Assembly: GCF_002115825.1 (NCBI RefSeq)
Contig: NZ_JFJZ01000005.1
Span: 62,001 to 126,000 of the forward strand
Length of the DNA: 64,000 bases
Source of the DNA: Thalassospira sp. MCCC 1A01428
GTDB lineage: Bacteria; Pseudomonadota; Alphaproteobacteria; Rhodospirillales; Thalassospiraceae
Direction of reading: 5' to 3'
Made by a program: the position numbers and the translations under genes. Numbering within the stretch: the first letter of the stretch is position 1; each line of letters begins with the position of its first letter. Below the pieces are notes generated by a model that saw only the letters and a list, made by a program, of their open reading frames with translations, ran no database searches and had not been told where the DNA came from. Shown here piece by piece: positions 46,771-57,118 of the stretch.

Positions 46771-47092
46771 TACTGTCTCCCCTGACGGACAAGGTTTCGG
46801 GCAGCGGCCCGACCTGTGCAATTGTTTCCGGCGACAATGCCAAATTAAAGGACGTTACCCGGTAAAAATTCGCCATCTTGCCGTTGTCCGCCTGCCCGGT
46901 TGCACTGGCAACCAGGCCCGCATTTTCCAGCTTGCGCAAATGCATTTTCATCAAGGGGCGGCTGATCCCGGCCTCCCGCGCAAGATGGCTTACATATAAG
47001 GCCCTCTCACGCGTCAAGGCTGCCACAATCCACAACCGCACCGGATGGGAAAGTGCTTGTAGTTGCAGCAGCATTTTTTCGGCATCATTCAT
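46763..47092 (-). CDS. ArsR-type winged-helix regulator
   Basis: A 109-residue DNA-binding protein with a winged helix-turn-helix (ALSHPVRLWIVAALTRERAL, then LAREAGISRPLMKMHLRKLENAGLV). The metal-binding ELCVCD motif of ArsR/SmtB is absent and no cysteine is present, so it probably senses something other than thiophilic metals. A C-terminal strand (FYRVTSFNLALSPETIAQV) resembles regulators that accompany membrane proteins. It heads the four-gene unit and is probably autoregulated. Confidence 0.82.
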   Translation of the reverse strand: MNDAEKMLLQLQALSHPVRLWIVAALTRERALYVSHLAREAGISRPLMKMHLRKLENAGLVASATGQADNGKMANFYRVTSFNLALSPETIAQVGPLPETLSVRGDSNV

Positions 47093-47189
47093 TCGGTATC
47101 GTCCTTTTACGTAACCAAAAATTTACATGTAATTTTTTTCTTACGCAATATCGAATTTTCAATCCGACGCTCGTTTTGCCTCACACAAC

Positions 47190-47226
47190 GAAAAAGGGCC
47201 CCGCATTGCTGCGAGGCCCCCTTCCT
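47190..47226 (-). terminator. Rho-independent terminator of groESL
   Basis: On the minus strand a GC-rich stem of about 9 bp with one mismatch and a 4-nt loop (ttgc region) is followed by five T. It lies ~30 bp past the groEL stop. Confidence 0.82.
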
Positions 47227-47254
47227 AACTGTAAGGTCGCTTGGTTGGTTTGGC

Positions 47255-48925
<1,671 letters not shown>

Positions 48926-48972
48926 CTATGAGACGGATGAACATCAAACCAAAATCACCCAAATGGGCTGAT

Positions 48973-49260
48973 TTAGGCCAGAATACCCATAATGTCGGAT
49001 TCTTTCATGATCAGCAGCTCTTCGCCATCAACCTTGACTTCGGTGCCCGACCATTTGCCGAACAGAACCTTGTCGCCAGCTTTAACGTCAAGCGCGACGA
49101 GCGAGCCGTCGTCTTTGCGGATACCGGTGCCAACAGCGATAACTTCGCCTTCCTGCGGCTTTTCTTTTGCGGTATCGGGAATAATGATGCCACCAGCAGT
49201 CTTCTGGTCGGATTCGACACGACGTACCAGTACACGATCATGTAACGGACGGAACTTCAT
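48973..49260 (-). CDS. groS: Co-chaperonin GroES
   Basis: The 95-residue lid of the GroEL chamber. It begins [16 protein letters not shown], has the mobile loop ([19 protein letters not shown]) and the roof strand region. The start is ATG 49260, with CGGAG 9 bp before it; a TTG at 49269 is less likely. It is first in groES-groEL. Confidence 0.97.
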   Translation of the reverse strand: MKFRPLHDRVLVRRVESDQKTAGGIIIPDTAKEKPQEGEVIAVGTGIRKDDGSLVALDVKAGDKVLFGKWSGTEVKVDGEELLIMKESDIMGILA

Positions 49261-49326
49261 TTTCGACAACTCCGTGTAAAAATCTAGGGCTCGATTGTTT
49301 AAAACACTAACCGGGATGAGCCCACG

Positions 49327-49353
49327 TTAGCACTCACCCCAAGTGAGTGCTAA
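49327..49353. promoter_or_regulatory. CIRCE operator
   Basis: A perfect TTAGCACTC-N9-GAGTGCTAA inverted repeat 66 bp upstream of groES, the binding site of the HrcA repressor. It overlaps the expected transcription start. Confidence 0.97.
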
Positions 49354-49356
49354 CAG

Positions 49357-49385
49357 CAAGTAAGGTAACGGTCGAAAATTGTCAA
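49357..49385 (-). promoter_or_regulatory. groESL promoter
   Basis: TTGACA (49380-49385) and TACTTG (49357-49362) are spaced 17 bp on the minus strand, immediately upstream of the CIRCE element. The -35 is perfect and the -10 weak. Confidence 0.6.
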
Positions 49386-49484
49386 TAGCCCAATGGAGCA
49401 AGTCGCAAAAAAGTCATATTTTCCGCCGGTTTCCAAAAGCACCGTAACGGCCCCTGAAACCTCTCCGCCCCCGGCGCGCTGCCC

Positions 49485-49886
49485 TTAAAAAACAACATCC
49501 CCGTCATTGTCCTGACGAAAATAATCATAGGGCATTGGCCCAAACCGGTTTGGGCCCAACTGGGTTGGCTTGCACCACCAAACAATCAGGATAATAAGTC
49601 CAATCAATGGCACAAGACTGATCAGCACCCACCAGCCGGAACGATCAGTATCATGCAGGCGGCGCACAGATACCGCCAAACCGGGGAAAAACGTGATCAG
49701 GTTAAAAATACCCTCGAGAAAACCGATATCGCGGTGATTGCCAAAAAATTGCCCATCGATAATCGACAACACAATAGAAACCGACAGAACAAATAGTTGC
49801 CACCACCAAAAAGCAGACCGCGAGGCACGATCTCGAAAATTGAAGTAATTGTGAAATCCTGAGCGGATTGCTTCGCCAAATTTCAT
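49485..49886 (-). CDS. DUF805 membrane protein
   Basis: A 133-residue inner-membrane protein with three to four hydrophobic helices. The family pattern is clear: NYFNFRDRASRSAFWWWQLF at the start and the late VRRLHDTDRSGWWVL motif. DUF805 proteins such as YhaH have no firm function. The C-terminus (GPNRFGPMP) matches the usual G-x-N-x-Y/F-G end. It lies upstream of no obvious partner. Confidence 0.88.
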   Translation of the reverse strand: MKFGEAIRSGFHNYFNFRDRASRSAFWWWQLFVLSVSIVLSIIDGQFFGNHRDIGFLEGIFNLITFFPGLAVSVRRLHDTDRSGWWVLISLVPLIGLIILIVWWCKPTQLGPNRFGPMPYDYFRQDNDGDVVF

Positions 49887-50020
49887 TTCACCTGCCCTGT
49901 CCAGCTTCCAAACCTAACCATCCAGCCCCTGTTTTAGGCCACCACCCACAGATTGAAAACCGCTTTCGCGGCCTATATGCATGATTTAAATAATTTTTAT
50001 CTTGCACCTTTCATAAACAG

Positions 50021-50058
50021 CAGGGAACCGATGCTGTAAATGCAGCACCGGTTCCCTG
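50021..50058. terminator. Long hairpin after the multiheme cytochrome gene
   Basis: A 15-bp stem with one mismatch (50021-50036 with 50043-50058; outer arm cagggaaccg) closes a 6-nt loop, 20 bp past the cytochrome stop. The tail on the minus strand is only moderately T-rich. Confidence 0.7.
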
Positions 50059-50078
50059 TCATGCTTTTCACATCCGGT

Positions 50079-53000
50079 TTACTGGCGGGCAATCTCCACC
50101 TTGCCGGTATCCACCAGTTTCAAGGCCCAGTTTTCTGCAGCCGTATCATCAAGGTTCAGATACTGCGCCAGATAGGCCAGCCGATCAGTATCGTCACCCT
50201 TGGCCGTACAAAAACGGTCTTGCAGGTAAAATGGCGGCGTTGCCTGATAATAAAGCCGGGCCTGCACCTTGGCCGGTTTGCCGTGAATATCGGCCAGCTT
50301 CACTTCATAACGCAAGCTATCGCCCCCGCTTTGGGTTGGTCCCAAATAATCCGGGTCGGTCCCAACCGCAGTAAAGCCAGCATCCTCGGCAAGTTCGCTT
50401 CCAGCACCCAGCACCTTTGAAATCGCTTCGCGCTGTTCCAGCGCCAGATAACCCGGTGGTGGCAGGCGGTTATCTTTTACCTCAGCACAGATTGACAGAA
50501 AACTGGTGGTCAATTCCCCTTGCGGGCGCACATTATGACCACAGGAAAACTGCGAGCCATCCAAAGGAGGCGTGCTGACCAGTTCCTGATAAATCTGGGT
50601 TTGGTCCTGCGACGTGATCACCTCGAAATGGGGCTGATGCAGGCGTTTTTCCGGCTCGATCCGGTGGGTACATTTATCATCCCACCACAGCTCGCCTTTT
50701 AGCGGTTTGTCATGTTGATCGACCAGAACACCGGCTTTGTTCACCCGGCCTGATGCCCACAATACCTTGTCTTTGGCATCCAGCACTTCAAACTGAACAA
50801 ACGCACGCCGAAACCCGACCCCGGATGGAAATTTATGCCCGGTATGGCTGGCGATTTTAACCGATGCGCTAAGTTTGCCATCGGCAATCACCGGGTCATC
50901 AGCAAGGCTGATGGTAACGGTGTCATTTTCCGCCTGTTCGGTAATGGCACGTGCCGTAAATTCCAGCGGATCAATCGCCTTTTTTGAATTCATCATCGGA
51001 TCGGCGGTTGGAACCCCCATAATATCTGGGAACTGCTGGAACATTTTGACCAAAAACAGGTTCAACCCCACCAGCGTATGGCGGGCAAAACCTTCGCGGG
51101 GTTCAAGGTCGATGTCTTTGGGGTCAAAGGTATTGGCCGCCGCCGGAAAGTTTGAATATTCCTGAATGCTGGCGATTTTGCTTTTGAACTCGCCGCCGGC
51201 ATCGCGTGATGGCATGTGGCAATCCTGGCAGGTTTGCGGCATATCCCCTGCCCCGCCGGGCAATGGCCCGTCAATTGTGGTGCCAGTACGATACGAACTG
51301 AATGCCCATTCGGCATAGGTCGTTTGTTCATAAACATGGGCAATGGTTTTGCCTTCATGCAATACCGGCAAATGTACGGTGTGGCAGGTGCCACACATTT
51401 CCGATGTGGAAATGACATCACCTTTTTCAGGTTTTATCCCCAATGTATAATCCATCGGGTGGGTTTTGGGTTTGTCAAATGGCCCAAACAACTTGCCCGC
51501 AGGCCCCACCAGAAAACTGCCGGTAAAGGTTTTGCCAAAACCGGTATTTTGCGCGTTTAGCTGTTTCTGACGTTTCAACACACAGGCATTTTGCGGGTCA
51601 TCGGCATATTTTTCGGTGGCGTCCTTGCCCAGTACCATCTGGTGGCAGGACATGCACGAAATACCGTCACGCGCCAGCGCCCCATAGGATGCATGGGAAG
51701 CCGTCGGATTGCCCGGCGGATAAGGCACCGCATTAACAATATCGCGCTCAAATACACCGCAATCGCCGTCATTCACGGCCGCATGATCAATCTGGAACTG
51801 CCGCTGGCCCAAAATACCATGGCAACCAAGACAGGTGGTTTGCACCAGATCAGCCTGATCATGATGAAAGGTCTGGGTTTCACTGGCCATCTGGGCAAAG
51901 AAAATCGGGTCCCGCCCGGCAAGGCCCATTGGCGAGGACCGCCATGTTGCATAAGGCGACAGGTTTAGCAGCTTGTCGCTTTGCGGGTCGGGCATTGTCA
52001 TATCAAACTGCAACCCGGTACTGCCCGCATCGTGGCAGCCTGTGCATTGATCGCTGGTTAAATACTGGCTTTCGGGCGACGGCCCGGCCGCAGGCATCCA
52101 CACATTGTCATAGGTTTGCGATGGCATGATAAAGCCATGCTCGGGCACGGCGCCAAACCGGTCGGCCCTGGCGACAAAGGCCAGCAAATCTTCCAGCGGC
52201 TTGATACGTGGCTGCCCATGGGGCACCGGCTTTTTTTCCATATGTGCGCGCAACGCATGAATATCATCGCCCAAATCGTCGGGGGCGGTTGCCGCCATCT
52301 GGGTGGTGCCGGTCGCCATTGTTGTCCGGGCCGTGGTTGCGGTTAGCGATGCCGCCCCACCAAGATACTGATTGGCAAAAAAGTCCTGCGATAAAAATAC
52401 TTCGGGCTGGCCAGGATGGCCTTGTAAATTGCGTTCTTCAGCGAAAGTCAGATCATGGGCGGACCCATGGCAATTTACGCAATATTGCCCAAACCCCATA
52501 TTGGGAGGACCATTGCTGGCACTTGCGGGCCAATCAGGTACCCAGCCTTCACCGGGCCAGCCATACCAGCCCCAAAACCAGCCATCTTTGGACCCTTGGG
52601 CATCACGCACCATAATTGCGGCACCGCTGGTTGGAAACAGATGGTCCGGGTCATATTTCGCACAGGCCGATGCTGGTTCAGGATACATTTCCTTCACCAT
52701 AATCGCACCATCGGGAATGGCTTGTTGCGGATCAGGGTGGGGTTTGCCAGTGGGCCGGTTTTTCTCCAGCCACGACACCATATCGGGCGAATACCAGATC
52801 ACGACCGGCGAATGCGTACCGTGATAGGTGCCGTCCCACGGGGCACCTTTTTGCCCGGCGACACGCGCCGCCGTATAAGGGCCGGTATCGCGCACATATT
52901 TGTCACGCACCCAGCCCGATTGGGTATCACGATGACACCAGTTATTAAAAAATTGCGATAATGCCGCTTCATATTCGTTTAACGGCAACGCACCGGGATG

Positions 53001-53159
53001 GCGCACCGTATCACTTAATGACTGGCACAGTGCCAGATCCGTTGGCACCATTGGTGTATCGCGCAATGCTGTTTCACATGTTTGTGCGATGGCAACTGTG
53101 GCAACACAACTTGCCATCCCCGCAAGCACAATGGCCCGCAGCCTTCCCCAATATGACAT
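50079..53159 (-). CDS. Secreted six-heme cytochrome c with N-terminal P460-like domain
   Basis: A 1026-residue exported protein, signal peptide ending near VATVAIAQ. Six CxxCH heme-c motifs occur: CVNCH (~226), CTGCH (~373), CLGCH (~445), CMSCH (~504), CGTCH (~590) and CQDCH (~645). The first ~240 residues resemble cytochrome P460 (DGAIMVKEM, then AAIMVRDAQGSKDGWFWGWY, then YCVNCHGSAHD). A Thr/Ala-rich linker near 280 joins this to the multiheme part. The C-terminal ~350 residues have beta-rich, heme-free sequence. It lacks a membrane anchor and is probably periplasmic. The start at 53159 follows GGGAGAGAGAGG. Function is unknown; a redox role on a nitrogen or other small compound is a guess. 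Confidence 0.85.
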   Translation of the reverse strand: MSYWGRLRAIVLAGMASCVATVAIAQTCETALRDTPMVPTDLALCQSLSDTVRHPGALPLNEYEAALSQFFNNWCHRDTQSGWVRDKYVRDTGPYTAARVAGQKGAPWDGTYHGTHSPVVIWYSPDMVSWLEKNRPTGKPHPDPQQAIPDGAIMVKEMYPEPASACAKYDPDHLFPTSGAAIMVRDAQGSKDGWFWGWYGWPGEGWVPDWPASASNGPPNMGFGQYCVNCHGSAHDLTFAEERNLQGHPGQPEVFLSQDFFANQYLGGAASLTATTARTTMATGTTQMAATAPDDLGDDIHALRAHMEKKPVPHGQPRIKPLEDLLAFVARADRFGAVPEHGFIMPSQTYDNVWMPAAGPSPESQYLTSDQCTGCHDAGSTGLQFDMTMPDPQSDKLLNLSPYATWRSSPMGLAGRDPIFFAQMASETQTFHHDQADLVQTTCLGCHGILGQRQFQIDHAAVNDGDCGVFERDIVNAVPYPPGNPTASHASYGALARDGISCMSCHQMVLGKDATEKYADDPQNACVLKRQKQLNAQNTGFGKTFTGSFLVGPAGKLFGPFDKPKTHPMDYTLGIKPEKGDVISTSEMCGTCHTVHLPVLHEGKTIAHVYEQTTYAEWAFSSYRTGTTIDGPLPGGAGDMPQTCQDCHMPSRDAGGEFKSKIASIQEYSNFPAAANTFDPKDIDLEPREGFARHTLVGLNLFLVKMFQQFPDIMGVPTADPMMNSKKAIDPLEFTARAITEQAENDTVTISLADDPVIADGKLSASVKIASHTGHKFPSGVGFRRAFVQFEVLDAKDKVLWASGRVNKAGVLVDQHDKPLKGELWWDDKCTHRIEPEKRLHQPHFEVITSQDQTQIYQELVSTPPLDGSQFSCGHNVRPQGELTTSFLSICAEVKDNRLPPPGYLALEQREAISKVLGAGSELAEDAGFTAVGTDPDYLGPTQSGGDSLRYEVKLADIHGKPAKVQARLYYQATPPFYLQDRFCTAKGDDTDRLAYLAQYLNLDDTAAENWALKLVDTGKVEIARQ

Positions 53160-53377
53160 GGCCCTCTCTCTCCCTGTCCCCGGCGGCACCCCTGCCAGCC
53201 AGCTCCATTAAAAAGTGTAAGGGCCGGTAAAATTACCATCAACCTATAATTGATAAATTTGAAATAAATTTAATCTTTCGCTAAAATTGGTTCACAAACA
53301 TTGCCGTTCTGCGTCATGCAGCCTGATTTGTATGACGGTGACACCCCGCCTTATGCAGCCATCGTGCCGTTGAATAA

Positions 53378-54382
53378 TCAGGTCAGGGAAACCCTGTCTT
53401 TACGGCGCCATTGCGCTGGCGTCATTCCCATATGTTTTTTAAAGGCACGTTGAAATGCGGCCTCGGACTGATAGCCAACAAGATCGGCAACCGCCCCTGT
53501 CGACATATCATTATGGGCAAGGTTATTCGCCGCCAGCATCATTCTGATTTCCAGCAACAGATCCGTTGCCGAATATCCCAGTAATTCCTGAAAATGGCGC
53601 ACCAGCGTTGCCCGTGACATATTGCAAAGCCGGGCCAGCCGCGGCAATGTCCAGTCATCTCCGGGATTATCCAGCATGGCATTTAATGCCGGTGCCAAAC
53701 GCGGATGCCCCGCCAGCGCCAAAATCCCGACAGGCGCATCTGCAGTTTCACTGGCCAACCGCAATGCCAGGGTAAACAATGCAGCAGAATAGGCATTTAA
53801 CATCGCCCGGCCGCCCAGGGCATCGTTATCCGCTTCGGCCCGCATCAAATTAATCAGGGTGGTCATACGGTTTTCTGTTCCGGTTCCGCACGGCATATCA
53901 AATGCACCGCCACCCGCCACACCCGCCCGGGATGAATGTGCCGACGCGATAGGCATATTTGCCGTTCGCACAATAAGCCTGTCAGGCAGATACCGTGCTA
54001 AAACCCTTGCATGAAATGATGCCATCTTAAATCGCCCGCACAGCATATCCAAACGATCGCCAGCGCCGCTGTTTTCATTGAGCACAAGATTCATGCCATG
54101 ACGAACCGTCATTATCGACGGTGGCTTGCCGCTGCCGTCATGAAGGAAATGCGCCGCCCCACCGGGCAGTAACAAAATATCTCCCGCCGATAATCGAACA
54201 ACTTCACGCCCCGCCGGGTCATCGAGCGTCGCCTTGCCCTGCACGATGATATGATAGGGAATTTCGCCTTTGGCCGCCTGCCCTTCAACCACATTCCACG
54301 GGGCGCCAAATGAACAGCGAATATCAAGGCTGCCGCGCACCGGCATCAAATCAAACAGCTGACTAAGCCAATCCATCACCAT
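53378..54382 (-). CDS. AraC family transcriptional regulator with cupin domain
   Basis: A 334-residue regulator. The N-terminal half is a cupin effector domain (IPYHIIVQGKATLDD, RLSAGDILLLPGGAAHFLHDG). The C-terminal ~100 residues have two helix-turn-helix motifs (LARLCNMSRATLVRHFQELLG, and VADLVGYQSEAAFQRAFKKHMGMTPAQWRR). It is divergent from an AhpD-like gene and probably activates it. An in-frame ATG at 54376 is an equal start candidate. The effector is unknown. Confidence 0.92.
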   Translation of the reverse strand: MVMDWLSQLFDLMPVRGSLDIRCSFGAPWNVVEGQAAKGEIPYHIIVQGKATLDDPAGREVVRLSAGDILLLPGGAAHFLHDGSGKPPSIMTVRHGMNLVLNENSGAGDRLDMLCGRFKMASFHARVLARYLPDRLIVRTANMPIASAHSSRAGVAGGGAFDMPCGTGTENRMTTLINLMRAEADNDALGGRAMLNAYSAALFTLALRLASETADAPVGILALAGHPRLAPALNAMLDNPGDDWTLPRLARLCNMSRATLVRHFQELLGYSATDLLLEIRMMLAANNLAHNDMSTGAVADLVGYQSEAAFQRAFKKHMGMTPAQWRRKDRVSLT

Positions 54383-54502
54383 AAACCCCGAAATTGAGAT
54401 TAATTAGCATGTTTTAGAAACTTAATGACATTAACAAACTCAATCCTGGCCCGTAAAGTGCAGACATAGACACCACACACCCTTCATCAAGGAGACGACA
54501 TT

Positions 54503-55039
54503 ATGTCACGCATTTCCGTACCTGCCGTTGAATCTGCCACCGGTGCCACCGCCGATCTTTTTGCCGGGATCAAAAAATCTGTTGGCACTGTTCCCAACGC
54601 TTACGCGGCAATCGGCTCGCTGAATCCACAGGCGTTACAATCCGTTTTGGCCGCCGATGCCGTTTTGGCAAAAAGCACGCTAAGCAAACAGGACCAGGAA
54701 ATTATCAAATTGCAAATCAGCACAGTTGCCGGTTGCGATTATTGTGTTGCCGCACACAGCCTGGTTGGAAAGTTAAGCGGCATCGACCAGGGAACCCTGA
54801 AAAGCATCCGCCAGGGTGAAGCAACAAACGACCCGAAACGGGATGCGCTGATCCGTTTTGTTCGCACCCTGCAAGACACCCCCGGCACCATCATCCAGGC
54901 CGAATTCGATGCAATCAAGGCAGCAGGGTACAGCGATGTGCAATTGGTTGATATCAGCCTGACCATCGCCATCATTACTTTCACCAATGTGTTTAACCGC
55001 ATCAACGACACTGTGGTTGACTTCCCCGCTGTTAACTAA
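54503..55039 (+). CDS. AhpD-like/carboxymuconolactone decarboxylase family protein
   Basis: A 178-residue helical protein with the AhpD redox motif AGCDYCVAAH (Cys78, Cys81, His85), as in alkylhydroperoxidase-like proteins that reduce peroxides. The rest matches the carboxymuconolactone decarboxylase superfamily fold. AAGGAGA is placed well before the ATG. It is divergent from a cupin-AraC regulator, an arrangement common for stress- or xenobiotic-induced members. The enzyme activity is inferred from the CxxC...H motif only. Confidence 0.9.
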   Translation: MSRISVPAVESATGATADLFAGIKKSVGTVPNAYAAIGSLNPQALQSVLAADAVLAKSTLSKQDQEIIKLQISTVAGCDYCVAAHSLVGKLSGIDQGTLKSIRQGEATNDPKRDALIRFVRTLQDTPGTIIQAEFDAIKAAGYSDVQLVDISLTIAIITFTNVFNRINDTVVDFPAVN

Positions 55040-55095
55040 AACATCGGTGTCGTGGCATTTCATCTTGCCCGAATAAAACGCCCTGTCACAAGCGC

Positions 55096-55128
55096 AGCGC
55101 CCCGCAACCAAACCGGCTGCGGGGCGCT
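55096..55128. terminator. Hairpin after the AhpD-like gene
   Basis: A perfect 11-bp GC-rich stem (agcgccccgca, 55096-55106; tgcggggcgct, 55118-55128) with an 11-nt loop lies between the convergent AhpD-like and glmS genes. No T-tract follows. Confidence 0.6.
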
Positions 55129-55178
55129 ATAACGCGATCAAACTTTTAGAATTAATAAAACAGGTTGGGGCGAAACAC

Positions 55179-57002
55179 CTATTCCACTGTCACCGATTTT
55201 GCCAGGTTACGGGGCTGGTCCACATCCGTGCCCTTATGTACCGCCACGTGATAGGCCAACATTTGCACCGGAATGGTATAGAGGATGGGTGCGACAAAAT
55301 CGGCGACCTTGGGCAGTTCCACCGTGGCCGATGCCATATCGCCTACCATTGCCAACCCTTGCGCGTCAGACAGGAAAATCACCCGGCCACCGCGTGCGGC
55401 AGCTTCCTGCATATTCGATGCGGTTTTTTCAAACAACTCGTCCGACGGCGCAATCACGATAATCGGCACCGACTGGTCAATCAGGGCAATCGGCCCGTGT
55501 TTCATTTCACCCGCGGCATAGCCTTCGGCATGGATATAGGAAATTTCCTTAAGCTTTAACGCCCCTTCCATCGCAATCGGATAACCAAGGCCGCGCCCCA
55601 GATACAAAACATCCCGGGCATCCGCGATGTTAAGCGCGAGTTGGCGAATTTCTTCGTCATGATGCAGCACTTCGGCCGCCTGCTTGGGCAGTTCAGTCAG
55701 GGCATTGACGATGGCGGCTTCAGCATCCTTGCCGAGCGTGCCGTTTTCACGACCGATGGTCACCGCAAGGCAGGCCAGAACGGTAAGCTGGGTTGTGAAA
55801 GCCTTGGTTGATGCCACGCCAATTTCCGGCCCGGCATAAGTTTGCAACACAACGTCGCTTTCGCGCGCAATCGTGCTTTCGGCGACGTTAACAATGGATA
55901 AAATCTTTTGCCCTTTCGACTTCGCATACCGAAGGGCTGCCAACGTATCCAGCGTTTCACCGGATTGTGAAATAAACAACGCTATGCCGCCCTTGGGAAG
56001 CGGCGGGCAGCGATAGCGAAATTCCGATGCAACATCTACATCCACGCCAAGGCCCGCATAGCGTTCGATCCAGTGTTTTGCCACCAAGCCCGCATAAAAC
56101 GAGGTCCCACAGGCAACAATCGTTAAGCGGGTGGCCTCGCCAATGTTAAACGGCATATCGGGCAGCTTGATGGTGCGGGTTGCCGGGTTGATAAAGGAAT
56201 GCAGCGTATCGCCGATCACGGCAGGCTGTTCAAAAATTTCCTTTTGCATGAAATGGTTATAGTTGCCCTTGCCCATCATGGCACCGGAAACCGCCGAAAG
56301 CTTGATCTCGCGGGTGACATCATTGTCATGCTCATCACGAACCTGAACATGATCGCGGGTCATTTCCACCCAGTCGCCTTCTTCCAGGTAGATCAATCGA
56401 TTGGTCAGGTGCGACAGGGCCATCGCGTCGGACCCCAGATACATCTCGCCCTCGCCAAGGCCCACCGCCAGCGGTGTGCCGCGCCGCGCGCCAAAAATCA
56501 CATCGTGATGACCGGCAACAACGATCACAAGGGCAAAGGCCCCTTCAATCCGGTGCAAGGTTGCCTGTACCGCGTCACGCGGGGATTTACCCTGATCGAG
56601 AAAGTCCGACACCAAATGTACAATCACCTCGGTATCGGTATCGGATTCAAAAACACGGCCTCTGGCGGTCAGCTCGGCTTTAAGGTCGCGGAAATTTTCG
56701 ATAATGCCATTGTGAACAACGGCAACCTTGCCGTCGGTGTGCGGATGCGCGTTATTTTCGGTGGGTACGCCATGCGTTGCCCAGCGGGTGTGACCAATGC
56801 CAACATCCCCGCCCAATGGCTGTTCCTTAAGACGTTGGCTTAAATTCACCAGTTTGCCTTCGGCGCGGCGTCGTTCGATATTGCCATTAATCAGGGTCGC
56901 AATACCGGCGGAATCATACCCGCGATATTCCAGGCGTTTTAACCCTTCCAGAATGCGTTCACTTACACTGTCTTTGCCGATAATGCCGATAATGCCGCAC
57001 AT
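55179..57002 (-). CDS. glmS: Glucosamine-6-phosphate synthase
   Basis: GlmS converts fructose-6-phosphate and glutamine to glucosamine-6-phosphate, the entry to peptidoglycan and LPS amino sugars. The N-terminal nucleophile is Cys2 (MCGIIGIIG), the glutaminase domain covers ~1-225, and two SIS isomerase domains follow (FISQSGETLDTL, GRGLGYPIAMEGALKLKEISY). It ends in DQPRNLAKSVTVE. Length 607. No glmS ribozyme is expected in this group and none was seen. It lies 116 bp after glmU. Confidence 0.96.
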   Translation of the reverse strand: MCGIIGIIGKDSVSERILEGLKRLEYRGYDSAGIATLINGNIERRRAEGKLVNLSQRLKEQPLGGDVGIGHTRWATHGVPTENNAHPHTDGKVAVVHNGIIENFRDLKAELTARGRVFESDTDTEVIVHLVSDFLDQGKSPRDAVQATLHRIEGAFALVIVVAGHHDVIFGARRGTPLAVGLGEGEMYLGSDAMALSHLTNRLIYLEEGDWVEMTRDHVQVRDEHDNDVTREIKLSAVSGAMMGKGNYNHFMQKEIFEQPAVIGDTLHSFINPATRTIKLPDMPFNIGEATRLTIVACGTSFYAGLVAKHWIERYAGLGVDVDVASEFRYRCPPLPKGGIALFISQSGETLDTLAALRYAKSKGQKILSIVNVAESTIARESDVVLQTYAGPEIGVASTKAFTTQLTVLACLAVTIGRENGTLGKDAEAAIVNALTELPKQAAEVLHHDEEIRQLALNIADARDVLYLGRGLGYPIAMEGALKLKEISYIHAEGYAAGEMKHGPIALIDQSVPIIVIAPSDELFEKTASNMQEAAARGGRVIFLSDAQGLAMVGDMASATVELPKVADFVAPILYTIPVQMLAYHVAVHKGTDVDQPRNLAKSVTVE

Positions 57003-57118
57003 ATGCTGTGTCTTTCCCCAAATTTACCCTTGCCGCCGGCCATCATCGGGCCAGACTGCACAAAATATCAAACGCCAAAACCGGCATTGTAATGGAACCT
57101 GCAAACAGGCCGTCTGCC

